Source of the DNA: Streptomyces prunicolor NBRC 13075
Lineage (GTDB): Bacteria; Actinomycetota; Actinomycetes; Streptomycetales; Streptomycetaceae
Assembly: GCF_000367365.1 (NCBI RefSeq)
Contig: NZ_BARF01000025.1
Span: 124,001-188,000, forward strand
Direction: 5' to 3'
Length of the DNA: 64,000 nt
Positions 16,751-27,696 of the stretch are shown piece by piece. The notes below the pieces were generated by a model. It was not told the origin of the DNA, did no database searches, and saw only the letters and a list, made by a program, of their open reading frames with translations. A program made the translations under genes and the position numbers. The number at the start of each line of letters is the position of its first letter. Position 1 is the stretch's first letter.

Positions 16751-17970
16751 TCGGTGCCGCCCGGGTCTCCTGACGTGCCGATACGCACCGGCAGTTCGCT
16801 CAGGCCCCGCAGCAGCGTGCTCGTTCGCCACGTCAGTGTCGCGGGGTCGGTGGCGAGGGTGAGGTCGGGGCAGTGGTGCAGGAGGAGGCGTACGGCGATG
16901 GCGGCCTCGGTGCGGGCCAGGGGTGCTCCCAGGCAGTGGTGGAGGCCGTGGCCGAAGGCGAGGTGTGCGGGTCCCCGGCGCCGTAGGTGGAAGCGGTCGG
17001 GCTCGGGGAAGTGGAGCGGATCGCGGGAAGCTGCGGCCAAGGAGATCTGCACCGCGTCCCCGGCCGGGATGTGGGTACCGGCGAGGTCCAGCGACTCGGC
17101 CGCGAAACGGAACGCGGTGGCGTGGACGGGCGACTGGTGACGCAGCGTCTCCTCCACGGCGGCACCGGCCAAGTCCGGTTCGGAACGCAGCAGTTCGAGT
17201 TGGTCGGGGTGGGTGAGCAGGGCATGGACGGTCGCGGAGATCAGGTTGACGGTCGTCTCGTGGCCGGCGACGAGGATCAGGAAAGCCATTCCGAGGAGTT
17301 CCTCGGAGGTGAGGGGCGACTCGGCGGCGGGTTCGCGGGCCGTGGCGACCAGGTCACTCAGCAGGTCGTCCTCTCGTGTGCAGCGCTTCCGGTGGATCAA
17401 CTCGGCCAGGTAGCCGCCCAGGGCGGCAGCGGCCGAGGCGCCCGACTCGGGCGAAGCGGGCATCGCGAGCTCGTTCGACCAGGCGTGGAACACCGTACGG
17501 TCCTCGGTGGGCACCCCGAACAGATCGCAGATCACGGTGACGGGCAGCGGCAGCGCGTACCGGCTCACCAGGTCCACCGTCCCCCGCGCCGGCAGCTCGG
17601 CGAGCAGATCGCCGGCGATGTCCGCGATGCGTGGGCGCAGGGCGGCGATCCGCGCGGGCGTGAAGTGGCCCGCGACCAGCCGCCGTAGGCGCGTGTGGTC
17701 CGGTGGATCGGTCTGCAGCATGTTGCGACCCAGGGCGTGGCCTCCGTCGTCCTGCCAAGTCGCGGAGTGGCGGATGTCGTTGCGCAGGCGCGGGTCGGTC
17801 AGGGCGGCGCGGGCCGCATCCAGGGTGACGACCAGCCAGCTCTCGCCGCTGCCCGGCACTAGGACCCGGTGCACGGGACCTCGTTCACGCAGGGCCGCGT
17901 AGACGGGGTGGGGATCCGTGGCCAGGTCGTGCCCGCCGGGGGCGAGGTCCTGGAGGGTGGGTGCCGGCAT
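16747..17970 (-). CDS. Cytochrome P450
   Basis: Soluble bacterial P450 of 407 aa, a class I haem monooxygenase needing a ferredoxin and reductase from elsewhere. The I-helix motif is LVAGHETTVNLI (about 240), the K-helix ExxR is EETLRH, and the haem loop is AFGHGLHHCLGAPLART with Cys about 347. The start ATG is preceded by AAAGGAG at 4 nt, well inside a longer frame. No ferredoxin gene or biosynthetic cluster accompanies it. Its upstream region consists of degraded copies of the neighbouring patatin gene's 3' end, and its ribosome-binding site lies in the first of these units. Substrate unknown. Confidence 0.94.
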   Translation of the reverse strand: MPAPTLQDLAPGGHDLATDPHPVYAALRERGPVHRVLVPGSGESWLVVTLDAARAALTDPRLRNDIRHSATWQDDGGHALGRNMLQTDPPDHTRLRRLVAGHFTPARIAALRPRIADIAGDLLAELPARGTVDLVSRYALPLPVTVICDLFGVPTEDRTVFHAWSNELAMPASPESGASAAAALGGYLAELIHRKRCTREDDLLSDLVATAREPAAESPLTSEELLGMAFLILVAGHETTVNLISATVHALLTHPDQLELLRSEPDLAGAAVEETLRHQSPVHATAFRFAAESLDLAGTHIPAGDAVQISLAAASRDPLHFPEPDRFHLRRRGPAHLAFGHGLHHCLGAPLARTEAAIAVRLLLHHCPDLTLATDPATLTWRTSTLLRGLSELPVRIGTSGDPGGTD

Positions 17971-18655
17971 GGCACTCCTTTCGGTGGTCGGCGGGGGTTC
18001 GGGCCGGGCGGTCAGCTGCCGCCGCGCCGTACGGCATGCAGCGCGTGCGCGAGGGCCGTCGCCTGGGACGTGGCCCGCTCGGACGGCCGCCGGGCGGCCG
18101 GCGTCGGCGGTCAAGTCGCGGCCCCTGGTCACGGCGTACTCGGGGTGGGGCGGTCACATGCCGACGCGCCAAAGGGCAGGCGGCGCGTGCGCGAAGGTCA
18201 TCGGCTGGGCGTGGCCGGTACGGGCGCCCGCCAGGCAACCGGCGTCGGCGGTCGAGTCGCGGCCCATCGCATGTCGGGCCATACGATCGGGTCCGGCGCG
18301 GCACTCCTGTCGATGGTCACGGGGCACTCGGGGCCGGGCCGCCACATGCCCCCGCGCCAAACGGGATGCACGGCGTGCGAGGGCCATCGCCCGGGCGTGA
18401 CCCGCCCGGGCGGCTGACGTCGGCGCTCAAGTCGCGGCCCATCGCAACCCGGGCCGCACGATCGGGTCCGGCACGGTACTCCTGTCGATGGTTACGAGGC
18501 GTTCGGGGCCGGGCGGTCACACACCACCGCGCCATACGGCGTGCACCGCGTGCGCGAGGGCCATCGCCTGGGTGTGGCCGGCACGGGCGGCTGCCGGACG
18601 GCGGGCGTTCGCGGTCAGGTCTCGGCCCATCGCGCGGCGGGACGGGCGGTCCGGG
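17971..18655 (-). repeat. Tandem degenerate copies of the patatin gene 3' end
   Basis: Four related units lie head to tail. Anchors CGGTCA (or equivalent) followed by a CCGCGCC element occur at about 18010, 18151, 18339 and 18514, giving spacings of 141, 188 and 175 bp. The fourth unit is the actual 3' end of the patatin coding sequence including its stop; the other three repeat it (peptides like MGRDLTADAGRPAAVRAGH in minus frames) plus a flank containing ACTCCT (AGGAGT on the minus strand) at 17974, 18303 and 18478. The junction of the first two units lacks about 47 bp. The 546-bp gap between the two genes contains no credible ORF. Confidence 0.8.
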
Positions 18656-19362
18656 GTCACGAGGGTGATCTCGGCGCCCTGCGCTGCGAGTTGGGCCGCC
18701 TGTTGCGGGGCGCCGGGGTGCGGGCCGACCGCCTTCGGGATCGGCGCTACGGCCAGGATGTGGTCGTAGCCGTCGGCCAGGTGCAGGTTGGTGGTCGTGC
18801 GGCTGCCGCCGTCGATCCAGCGGCGGCCCGCGGCCGTGACGGGCGGTGAGACGAGGGGGACGGCGCAGCTCGCGGCGACCGCTTCGAGGAGGGGCACCTT
18901 CGTGTGCGCGTCGAAGGTCGACAAGGTCCCGGAATCGGCGTCCACCGCCGTGATCCGCAGGGCACGGTCCGGCCAGTCCCGGGCGCCGCGCAGCAACGTG
19001 CCGACGGCGTCGAGGAGTTCGGACTCGGGTCCGGTGCGTGCGCCGAGGGCGGCACGGCCGAGCCGGCGTACGGAGCGTCGCGGATCGCGGGAGCCCAGCG
19101 CCGCCCACAGAAAACGGAGCGTCTGGGCCGCGGTGACCCGTAGCTCCACCTTGTCGGAGCGGGCGAGTTGACGTTCGTACAACTCCCCCGGTGCCTCGCC
19201 GGCCGCGAGCCGGGCGCCGAAGATCGCGCCCGCGGAGGTGCCGATGATCACGTCGGCGCGGTCGAGGTCGACGCCGGCCTCCGCGAGCCCGGCGAGTACA
19301 CCCGTCATCCACGCCCCGCCGACGGGCCCGCCGCCACCCAGAACCAGTGCCGTGCCACGCAT
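18517..19362 (-). CDS. Patatin-like phospholipase
   Basis: Serine acyl hydrolase of 281 aa. The oxyanion-hole glycine string is LVLGGGGPVGGAW near residue 7, the nucleophile elbow is IIGTSAGAIFG (Ser about 42), and the catalytic Asp lies in WIDGGSRTTTN (DGG). No signal peptide, so cytoplasmic. The start at MRGTAL with GAGGGGG upstream was preferred over a longer frame that enters the operator region. It is divergent from a TetR gene and the gap carries two copies of the same palindrome, so the pair is probably a regulator-target unit. The last 45 codons are reiterated downstream as non-coding copies. Confidence 0.92.
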   Translation of the reverse strand: MRGTALVLGGGGPVGGAWMTGVLAGLAEAGVDLDRADVIIGTSAGAIFGARLAAGEAPGELYERQLARSDKVELRVTAAQTLRFLWAALGSRDPRRSVRRLGRAALGARTGPESELLDAVGTLLRGARDWPDRALRITAVDADSGTLSTFDAHTKVPLLEAVAASCAVPLVSPPVTAAGRRWIDGGSRTTTNLHLADGYDHILAVAPIPKAVGPHPGAPQQAAQLAAQGAEITLVTPDRPSRRAMGRDLTANARRPAAARAGHTQAMALAHAVHAVWRGGV

Positions 19363-19386
19363 GACGCCACCCCCTCGTCGAAGAAA

Positions 19387-19445
19387 TGGGGAGCACTCCC
19401 CACTTGACGGATCGACGATAGCATCACGACCGGGGAGCACTCCCC
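19387..19445. promoter_or_regulatory. Two palindromic operators between patatin and tetR
   Basis: The 14-bp element GGGGAG-CA-CTCCCC occurs twice in direct order, centred near 19394 and 19438, about 44 bp (four helical turns) apart; the first copy extends to TGGGGAGCACTCCCCA. They flank the space expected to hold both divergent promoters (TTGACG at 19404). Spacing and symmetry fit two TetR dimers binding the same DNA face. Confidence 0.7.
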
Positions 19446-19461
19446 ACTAATACGGAGGACG

Positions 19462-20130
19462 ATGATGACGGGCCCGAACGACGCGACGGCACCTGCTCGA
19501 CGCCGCGATGCGCGGCGCAACCGGGAGCTGCTGATCGAGGCCGCCCACGCCGTCTTCACCGAGCAGGGGCTGCACGCGCCGATCGACGTGATCGCCCGCC
19601 GGGCCGGTATCGGCAACGCCACCCTGTACCGGCATTTCCCCACCCGCGCAGCCCTCGTGGACGCGGTCTTCCGTGACCTGCTCACCGACACGATGAGCGT
19701 GGGCGAGCAGGCGCGCACCGTCGACGACGCCTGGGCGGGCCTGACCGGTTACCTGGGGACCGTCTTCACGGGCCTGGCCGCCGACCGCGGCACCAACGAC
19801 CTCATGACCACCCACCTCGACGGCGTCGACTCGCTCCAGGCCGTGCATGCCCACAACCGGCACACCGTGGAGCTGCTGCTGAGCCGGGGCCGCGACCAGG
19901 GCACGATCCGCGCGGATGTCACACCGGAGGACGTCCTGTTCACCCTCGCCGCGCTGGGCCGAACCGTCCCCGCCCTCACCGCGGCAGCGGGCCCCGACGC
20001 CTGGCGCCGTCCGCTGGCGCTCCTCCTGGACGGGCTGCGCGCCGCACCCACCACCACCGCGCTCCCCTCCCCCGCCCTCACCGCGCCACAGCTCAACACC
20101 GCGCTACAGGGCCTTGGTTCACAGAACTGA
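19462..20130 (+). CDS. TetR/AcrR-family transcriptional regulator
   Basis: Repressor of 222 aa. The helix-turn-helix is at about 17-65 (RRNRELLIEAAHAVFTEQGL, then IDVIARRAGIGNATLYRHFP), typical of the SACE_7040-like C-terminal TetR group. GGAGG precedes two adjacent ATG codons; the second (3 nt downstream) is equally possible. It is divergent from the patatin gene across a gap with two identical palindromes, which are the obvious operators. A strong hairpin follows the stop. Confidence 0.93.
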   Translation: MMTGPNDATAPARRRDARRNRELLIEAAHAVFTEQGLHAPIDVIARRAGIGNATLYRHFPTRAALVDAVFRDLLTDTMSVGEQARTVDDAWAGLTGYLGTVFTGLAADRGTNDLMTTHLDGVDSLQAVHAHNRHTVELLLSRGRDQGTIRADVTPEDVLFTLAALGRTVPALTAAAGPDAWRRPLALLLDGLRAAPTTTALPSPALTAPQLNTALQGLGSQN

Positions 20131-20172
20131 GCTGTCTCTGGCGTGACCGGGCATCGGCGTCCGGACAGCCCG

Positions 20173-20219
20173 CTGCCCGGCGCCGAAGAGCGATCCTCCG
20201 CTCCTCCGACGCCGGGCAG
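20173..20219. terminator. Bidirectional hairpin between tetR and MFS gene
   Basis: CTGCCCGGCG pairs with CGCCGGGCAG, and the inner segment continues with near-complementary bases to give a stem of about 20 bp with mismatches and a small loop around ATCCTC. It sits between two convergent genes and has no long T-run, as is common in high-GC genomes. Confidence 0.75.
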
Positions 20220-20248
20220 TGGACCCCCGTACGTTCATCTCGCCCGGG

Positions 20249-21706
20249 TCAGAACTCGACCCCGGCATCCTCCAACTCGCTGACCGCCTCGGTCTTCTCC
20301 TCGGTCGGCGTGGCTGCCCGTACCGCCGGGATCGCCGCCGCGACCAGGGCCGCCAGCAGGGCGACGCCGCCGCCGATGATGAGGCCCGTGCGGAAGCCGC
20401 CCTCGGAGGTGAAGGTGTAGCCGCCTGCCGTGGTGGTCATCTGGGAGAGGACCACGCCGATCACCGCGGCGCCGATGGACGTGCCGAGGGCGCGCATGAG
20501 GGAGTTGAAGCCGTTGGCGGCGGCGGTCTCGGAGAGCGGGACCGAGCTCATGATGAGGGCGGGCATCGCGCCGTAGGCGAGGCCGACGCCGCTGTTGATG
20601 ACGATGCAGACGACCATGAGGCCCCACGCGGAGCCCATCAGGCCCATCGACAGGGCGTAGCCGGCGGTGATGACGAGGACACCGCTGATCAGGGTGAACT
20701 TCGGGCCGCGGATGTTGGTCAGCTTTCCGCCGAGCGGGGAGACGATCATCATCATGATGCCGCCGGGCAGCATCCACATGCCGGCCGCGAGCATCGACTG
20801 GCCCAGGCCGTATCCGGTGGCCGCGGGGAACTGGAGCAGCTGCGGCACGACCAGCATGCTGGCGTACATGGCGACGCCGACGAACACCGAGGCGACGTTG
20901 GTGATCAGGACCCGGGGCCGGGCCGTGGTGCGCAGGTCGATCAGCGGGTCGCTGGTGCGCAGTTCCCACACGCCCCAGACCAGCAAGGCCACCACGGCGA
21001 CGGCGAACAGGCCGAGGACCGTGCCCGAACCCCAGCCCCAGTCCGCACCCTTGGAGATGCCGAGCAGCAGGCAGACCAGGCCGACGGCCAGGCCGAGGGC
21101 GCCGGGCACGTCGAAGCGCTGGCCCTTGGCGGCGGCCGGTACGTCCGGGATCAGGAACCAGATCAGGGCGGCGACCACCACGGCCAGGGCGGCCGCACCC
21201 CAGAACAGGGCACGCCAGTTGGCGTACTGGGCGACGGCCGCGGCGATCGGCAGACCGAGCCCGCCGCCGATGCCCATGGAGGCGCTGACCAGTGCGATGG
21301 AAGGGCTGAGCCGCTCCCGCGGTACGACGTCCCGCAGCAGGGCGATGCCCAGCGGGACCATGCCCATGCCGATGCCCTGGAGACCGCGTCCGATGATCAT
21401 CGGGACGATCGAGGAGGACAGCGCGCAGACCACCGAGCCCACGATCAGCGGGACGGAACAGACGAGCAGCATGCGGCGCTTGCCCAGCAGGTCGCCGAGG
21501 CGGCCGACGACCGGCACGCTGACGGCCGCCACCAGCAGGGTGGCGGTGACCACCCACGCGGCGTTGGACGACGAGGTGTGCAGCATCTCCGGGAGATCGG
21601 CGATGAGCGGGGTGACCAGCGTCTGCATGATCGCCGCGGTGGTGCCTGCGAAGGCCAGCGTGGCGATCACGCCGCCTGCGCGGGCTGAGGGCTGGGGGGC
21701 GTCCAT
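20249..21706 (-). CDS. MFS transporter, DHA2 (14-TMS) type
   Basis: Inner-membrane drug/proton antiporter-type protein of 485 aa with about 14 hydrophobic helices. Motif A-like VVGRLGDLLGKRRMLLV lies in the first inner loop, and GRGLQGIGMGMVPLGIALLR plus SASMGIGGGLGLPIAAAV (antiporter motif C-like) follow. The C-terminal 30 residues are acidic and cytoplasmic. It is divergent from a marR gene 177 nt away, the usual arrangement for a repressor and its exporter. Substrate unknown, probably a small hydrophobic compound. Confidence 0.93.
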   Translation of the reverse strand: MDAPQPSARAGGVIATLAFAGTTAAIMQTLVTPLIADLPEMLHTSSSNAAWVVTATLLVAAVSVPVVGRLGDLLGKRRMLLVCSVPLIVGSVVCALSSSIVPMIIGRGLQGIGMGMVPLGIALLRDVVPRERLSPSIALVSASMGIGGGLGLPIAAAVAQYANWRALFWGAAALAVVVAALIWFLIPDVPAAAKGQRFDVPGALGLAVGLVCLLLGISKGADWGWGSGTVLGLFAVAVVALLVWGVWELRTSDPLIDLRTTARPRVLITNVASVFVGVAMYASMLVVPQLLQFPAATGYGLGQSMLAAGMWMLPGGIMMMIVSPLGGKLTNIRGPKFTLISGVLVITAGYALSMGLMGSAWGLMVVCIVINSGVGLAYGAMPALIMSSVPLSETAAANGFNSLMRALGTSIGAAVIGVVLSQMTTTAGGYTFTSEGGFRTGLIIGGGVALLAALVAAAIPAVRAATPTEEKTEAVSELEDAGVEF

Positions 21707-21750
21707 GACGGGACTCCTCGGCGTATCAGTTCAGTCGGGATGTGAAGGAA

Positions 21751-21797
21751 TGTGCATCGTACACATCATATGTATCGGCCATGTCATCAGGATGATG
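21751..21797. promoter_or_regulatory. AT-rich divergent region with inverted repeats (MFS / marR)
   Basis: The gap between the MFS and marR genes contains a conspicuously AT-rich segment. TGTGCATCGTACACA (21751-21765) is an imperfect palindrome, CATATG lies just after it, and CATCA-GGA-TGATG (21785-21797) has perfect 5-bp arms. These are candidate MarR sites; the exact operator cannot be fixed by eye. Confidence 0.35.
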
Positions 21798-21883
21798 CAT
21801 ACCGTCGTGCGAGGATGGGCCGGGCCTCCGCGGACCGCAGGACACGGCGGTGGCATCGGCAGAGAGCAGGAGGCGGCGGACCG

Positions 21884-22339
21884 ATGGACAGGCGTACGCG
21901 TGAGATCGAGTACGAGCAGATGCTCCTCAGCCGGCACGCTCTTCTCTCGCACAAGGCCGCACGCCGCAAGGACGCCGTACTGGAGCGCAGCGCCTATATC
22001 CTGCTGAGCCGGATCCGCATCCAAGGGCCCATGTCGATCGGCGAGTTGAGCGACGCGTTCGGCCTCGACACGTCCACCCTCAACCGGCAGACGGCGGCAG
22101 CCATGCGCTCCGGGCTGGTGGAGCGCATCCCCGATCCCCAGGGCGGGATGGCCCGCAAGTTCCGTATCACGGACCTGGGCGCGCGGATGCTCGACGAGGA
22201 ACGCGAGGGTCTGGTCCAGACCCTGGACCAGATCATGGACGACTGGCCGGACGAGGACATCGACGCCTTCGCGGCTTTTCTACGACGCTTCAACACCGAC
22301 ATCGAACGGCTCGGCGGGCGTCCCTGGCCACGGCCGTGA
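21884..22339 (+). CDS. MarR-family transcriptional regulator
   Basis: Winged-helix regulator of 151 aa. The DNA-binding part is SIGELSDAFGLDTSTLNRQT at about 47-67 with wing residues IPDPQGGMARKFRITDLGAR. The ATG is preceded by AGGAGG at 10 nt; the longer upstream frame is rejected. It probably represses itself and the divergent MFS exporter. A strong terminator hairpin begins 2 nt after the stop codon. Confidence 0.92.
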   Translation: MDRRTREIEYEQMLLSRHALLSHKAARRKDAVLERSAYILLSRIRIQGPMSIGELSDAFGLDTSTLNRQTAAAMRSGLVERIPDPQGGMARKFRITDLGARMLDEEREGLVQTLDQIMDDWPDEDIDAFAAFLRRFNTDIERLGGRPWPRP

Positions 22340-22340
22340 G

Positions 22341-22370
22341 CCCCGCCCTGTGACAACTCACGGGGCGGGG
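22341..22370 (+). terminator. Rho-independent-type hairpin after marR
   Basis: CCCCGCCCTGTGA pairs with TCACGGGGCGGGG through a 13-bp stem with one G-U wobble and a CAAC loop, directly after the marR stop. It also faces the convergent LAETG protein gene. Confidence 0.8.
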
Positions 22371-22398
22371 CGGTCAGTTCACGCCGGGCGCGACTGTG

Positions 22399-23304
22399 TC
22401 AGGAGGAGCGGCGAGAGCGGCCGGCCATGTAGACCGCGCCGCCGCCGAGGACGATCACCAGGGCTGCACCGCCCGCTATGAGACCGACCGGCGCGTTGGA
22501 ACCGGTCTCCGCCAGCGGCGTGTTGCCACCATTGGGCGTCGCCTTCGGGGAGGGCGAGGGCGACGCCTTCAGCGGCGGGACGTGCGCGGAGGTGGGCGGC
22601 GTCGTCGACGGCTTGGGGCTGGCCGGCGGGGTCGACTCCTCGGCGGGAGGCGTGCTGTCGGCCGGGGTCCCCGGCGTCTCGGGCGGCACCGAGGCCGGCG
22701 GGGTGGGCGACTCCGGCGTGCTCGGGGTGCACTCCTTGTCGCCGCCGTTCCAGGCCGCGATCAGGTGGTACGGGGTCATGATGTTGTCGGGCTGGTACGG
22801 AAGCGGGCCGTGGCCCTCGCCCGTGCCGCCGTCGTAGGTGACGTCGTCGCCGTACAGGTCGATCTGGCCGTAGCAGTCGGGCGACTTGACCTTCAGCTGC
22901 TGCCAGGTGTCCTGCGAGCCCGCGACGTCCTTGGCGGTGAGGTAGACCGTGGCCTTGTCGACCATGGTCTGGTGGCCCGAGGTGTACCAGGTGGAGCCTT
23001 CGGCGGTGTACTCGGCGAGCGAGACGGGGTACTTGCAGCCGTCCCCGACGCTCTGGTCGGGAGCCAGCCGGACCTCGACGGTGCCGGGGATGGTGTCCCA
23101 CTGGAGGAACCCGCCCTGCGAGGTCCAGTTTGCGCCGACAACGTTTCCATCGGCGCCGACGATGCGGTACTGCACGGTGGCGGACTGGCACGCGTCGGCG
23201 TCGGTGGCGCTCGCCGGGCCGGCCGCGAGCACGGGCGCGGCGGCAGCGATGAACGCGGTGGCTGCGAGGGCGGACAGGGATCGGAAATGGTGCGAACGTG
23301 ACAA
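22399..23304 (-). CDS. Sortase-anchored (LAETG) cell-wall surface protein
   Basis: Secreted, cell-wall-anchored protein of 301 aa. A Sec signal peptide covers about 1-33 (ending GPASATDA). A globular domain of about 160 residues with four Cys follows, then a Pro/Ser/Thr-rich stalk of about 60 residues (ESTPPASPKPSTTPPTSAHV), the sorting signal LAETGS, a hydrophobic helix (GLIAGGAALVIVLGGGAVY) and a basic tail RSRRSS. The LAxTG form fits class E sortase of Streptomyces. The only upstream in-frame start is TTG, with GAGG 6 nt before it. No sortase gene is nearby. Function of the globular domain unknown. Confidence 0.88.
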   Translation of the reverse strand: MSRSHHFRSLSALAATAFIAAAAPVLAAGPASATDADACQSATVQYRIVGADGNVVGANWTSQGGFLQWDTIPGTVEVRLAPDQSVGDGCKYPVSLAEYTAEGSTWYTSGHQTMVDKATVYLTAKDVAGSQDTWQQLKVKSPDCYGQIDLYGDDVTYDGGTGEGHGPLPYQPDNIMTPYHLIAAWNGGDKECTPSTPESPTPPASVPPETPGTPADSTPPAEESTPPASPKPSTTPPTSAHVPPLKASPSPSPKATPNGGNTPLAETGSNAPVGLIAGGAALVIVLGGGAVYMAGRSRRSS

Positions 23305-23482
23305 AGTGAGCCTCGACGATGGTAAAAGGTGTGGGAGGTGGCAGAACGAGCGGCGGGCGCACGAAAGAAAACGATCGAGGGCGTGCGCGACCGGACCGCT
23401 CGCAGATGCTCCGCTCAGCTAAGGCACAGCGAAGCAAGCTGAATTCTTGTCACCTTTCACAACTCCCGTCAATCCTTCACCA

Positions 23483-23499
23483 CTTGACCACAGGTCAAG
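23483..23499 (-). terminator. Short hairpin after the GH13 gene
   Basis: CTTGACC-ACA-GGTCAAG is a perfect inverted repeat immediately 3' of the GH13 stop on the minus strand. It could be a weak terminator or an operator for the following LAETG protein gene. Confidence 0.4.
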
Positions 23500-23500
23500 A

Positions 23501-24975
23501 TCAGGGCATCACCGCGAGTAGATGCCAGCGCAGCCCCTCCAACTCGACGTAGAGGCCGGGGTCGACCAGCTCGTCGCCGTCCCGATCGTAGGTCAACTCG
23601 TCGAGCAGTTCGGTGAGTTGGCGGGAGCCACCGCGCAGGTCGGTCCACGGGAGGCGGACGCGACCCTGGGCGGGCTGTTCGGAGAGGTTGACGACGACGA
23701 GATGGCGGCGAGAATCGGTCGTCCAGGACCAGGCGACCAGGTTCTCGTGGGTGGGATTGTCCGGCCAGCCGGTGCAGTCGAGCAGCTGCCACTCCCCTCC
23801 CGTGCGCATGCCGGAGGAGGCGGCCGCGGCGAGCAACTGGTGGTGGAACGCGAGGAGTTCCTTGTCGACGGGCTCCTCCGGCCGACGGGAGAGGAAGACC
23901 GGTGGCCGCACCTTCCGTCCCTCGAACTGCCCCTCGTGCCAGAGCGTCGCACCGGGCAGGGTCGCGATGACCACGGCCGCCGCCCGTTCCCGCTCGGGCG
24001 ACAGGGTGGCGGCGGCCCGGGGTTCGTCGTGGTTCTCCAGGAAGCGGACCAAGCCGCGCTGGTAGCGGACGTCGGCCTGGAGATGGCCGTGCACCGATTC
24101 CGCGCCCTCGTGCAGCAGGCGGTCGTAGAGCCGTTTGTCGTAGCAGTGGTCGAACCCCTGTTGTTGCAGGGCCCATTCGAGGTCCCAGTACGCCTCGGCG
24201 ACGAACAGGAAGTCGGGGTGGCGCTCGCGGACCTTGGGGATCGTGTACGGCCAGAAGTCCTCGGCCGGTGCCGTGCCCGCCCGTTCGCCCCAGGTCTTCG
24301 CGAACACGTCGGTCATCAGCAGCATGGCCATGTCGCAGCGCACGCCGTCCGCCTGGTCGGCGATCGAAGTGAGGGTGTCGACGGCCGCCGTGCGCAACTC
24401 GTCGCTGAAGGCGTTGAGTTGGACGACATCGGGCCAGGGCGCGAAGTAGGGGTCGCGGCCTCGGGCGAAGACCTTGCCGCCGGTCTCCAGGAAGGCGGCG
24501 GGGTCGCGGGCAAGGTCGTCCGGGGTGCCCTGGACCAGGCAGCCGGGGCGTTCGGTCAGCCAGGGGTGGTCGGGGGCGATGTGGTTGGGGACGTAGTCGA
24601 GGATCAACCGGACGCCACGGGCGGCCAGTTGGGCGCGGGCAGCAGCCAGCCCCTCGGGGCCGCCGAGGGTTGCGTCCACGACGTAGTTGCGGACGCAGTA
24701 CGGCGAACCGGCCACATCCTCCGGGCGGAGGTCGGGCAGCGCGGCCCGGAACGACTCCTGGAGCGAGGCGTCGCGCAGCGCGATCTCCAGCCCGGCGGGG
24801 CTGCGCTCCCACACGCCCATCAGCCAGACGGCGTCGACGCCAGGGAGCGCGACCTCGTCCCAGGCGGCTTCTGGTATCTCGCCGAGGGTCACGGGGTGGC
24901 CGTAGCGGCGGCTCAACTCCCCCAGCCAGATAAGGGTGTTGATCTCGTAGATCACCGGATGCTCGGGCCAGGCTG

Positions 24976-24979
<4 letters not shown>
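23501..24979 (-). CDS. GH13 alpha-amylase-family glycosidase
   Basis: Cytoplasmic alpha-glucan-active enzyme of 492 aa with a GH13 barrel. Conserved regions: LILDYVPNHIAPDHPWL (region I), DGVRCDMAMLLM with nucleophile Asp about 223 (region II), FLFVAEAYWDLEW with acid/base Glu (region III), and FLENHDEPR with the transition-state Asp (region IV). A C-terminal beta domain (LVVVNLSEQPAQGRVRLPW) completes it. No signal peptide. It overlaps the upstream GH63-like gene by 4 nt and so forms an operon with it and an MFS gene. Hydrolase versus transferase activity cannot be read from sequence. Confidence 0.92.

Positions 24980-27679
<2,700 letters not shown>

Positions 27680-27696
<17 letters not shown>

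Noticed and set aside
17971..18655. Tandem array considered as CRISPR
   Set aside because: Units are 140-190 bp, degenerate and homologous along their whole length to the patatin gene end; there are no short identical repeats with unique spacers and no cas genes.
16747..20130. P450, patatin and regulators considered as a biosynthetic gene cluster
   Set aside because: No core synthase, tailoring set or resistance gene accompanies them; the genes face different directions with separate controls.
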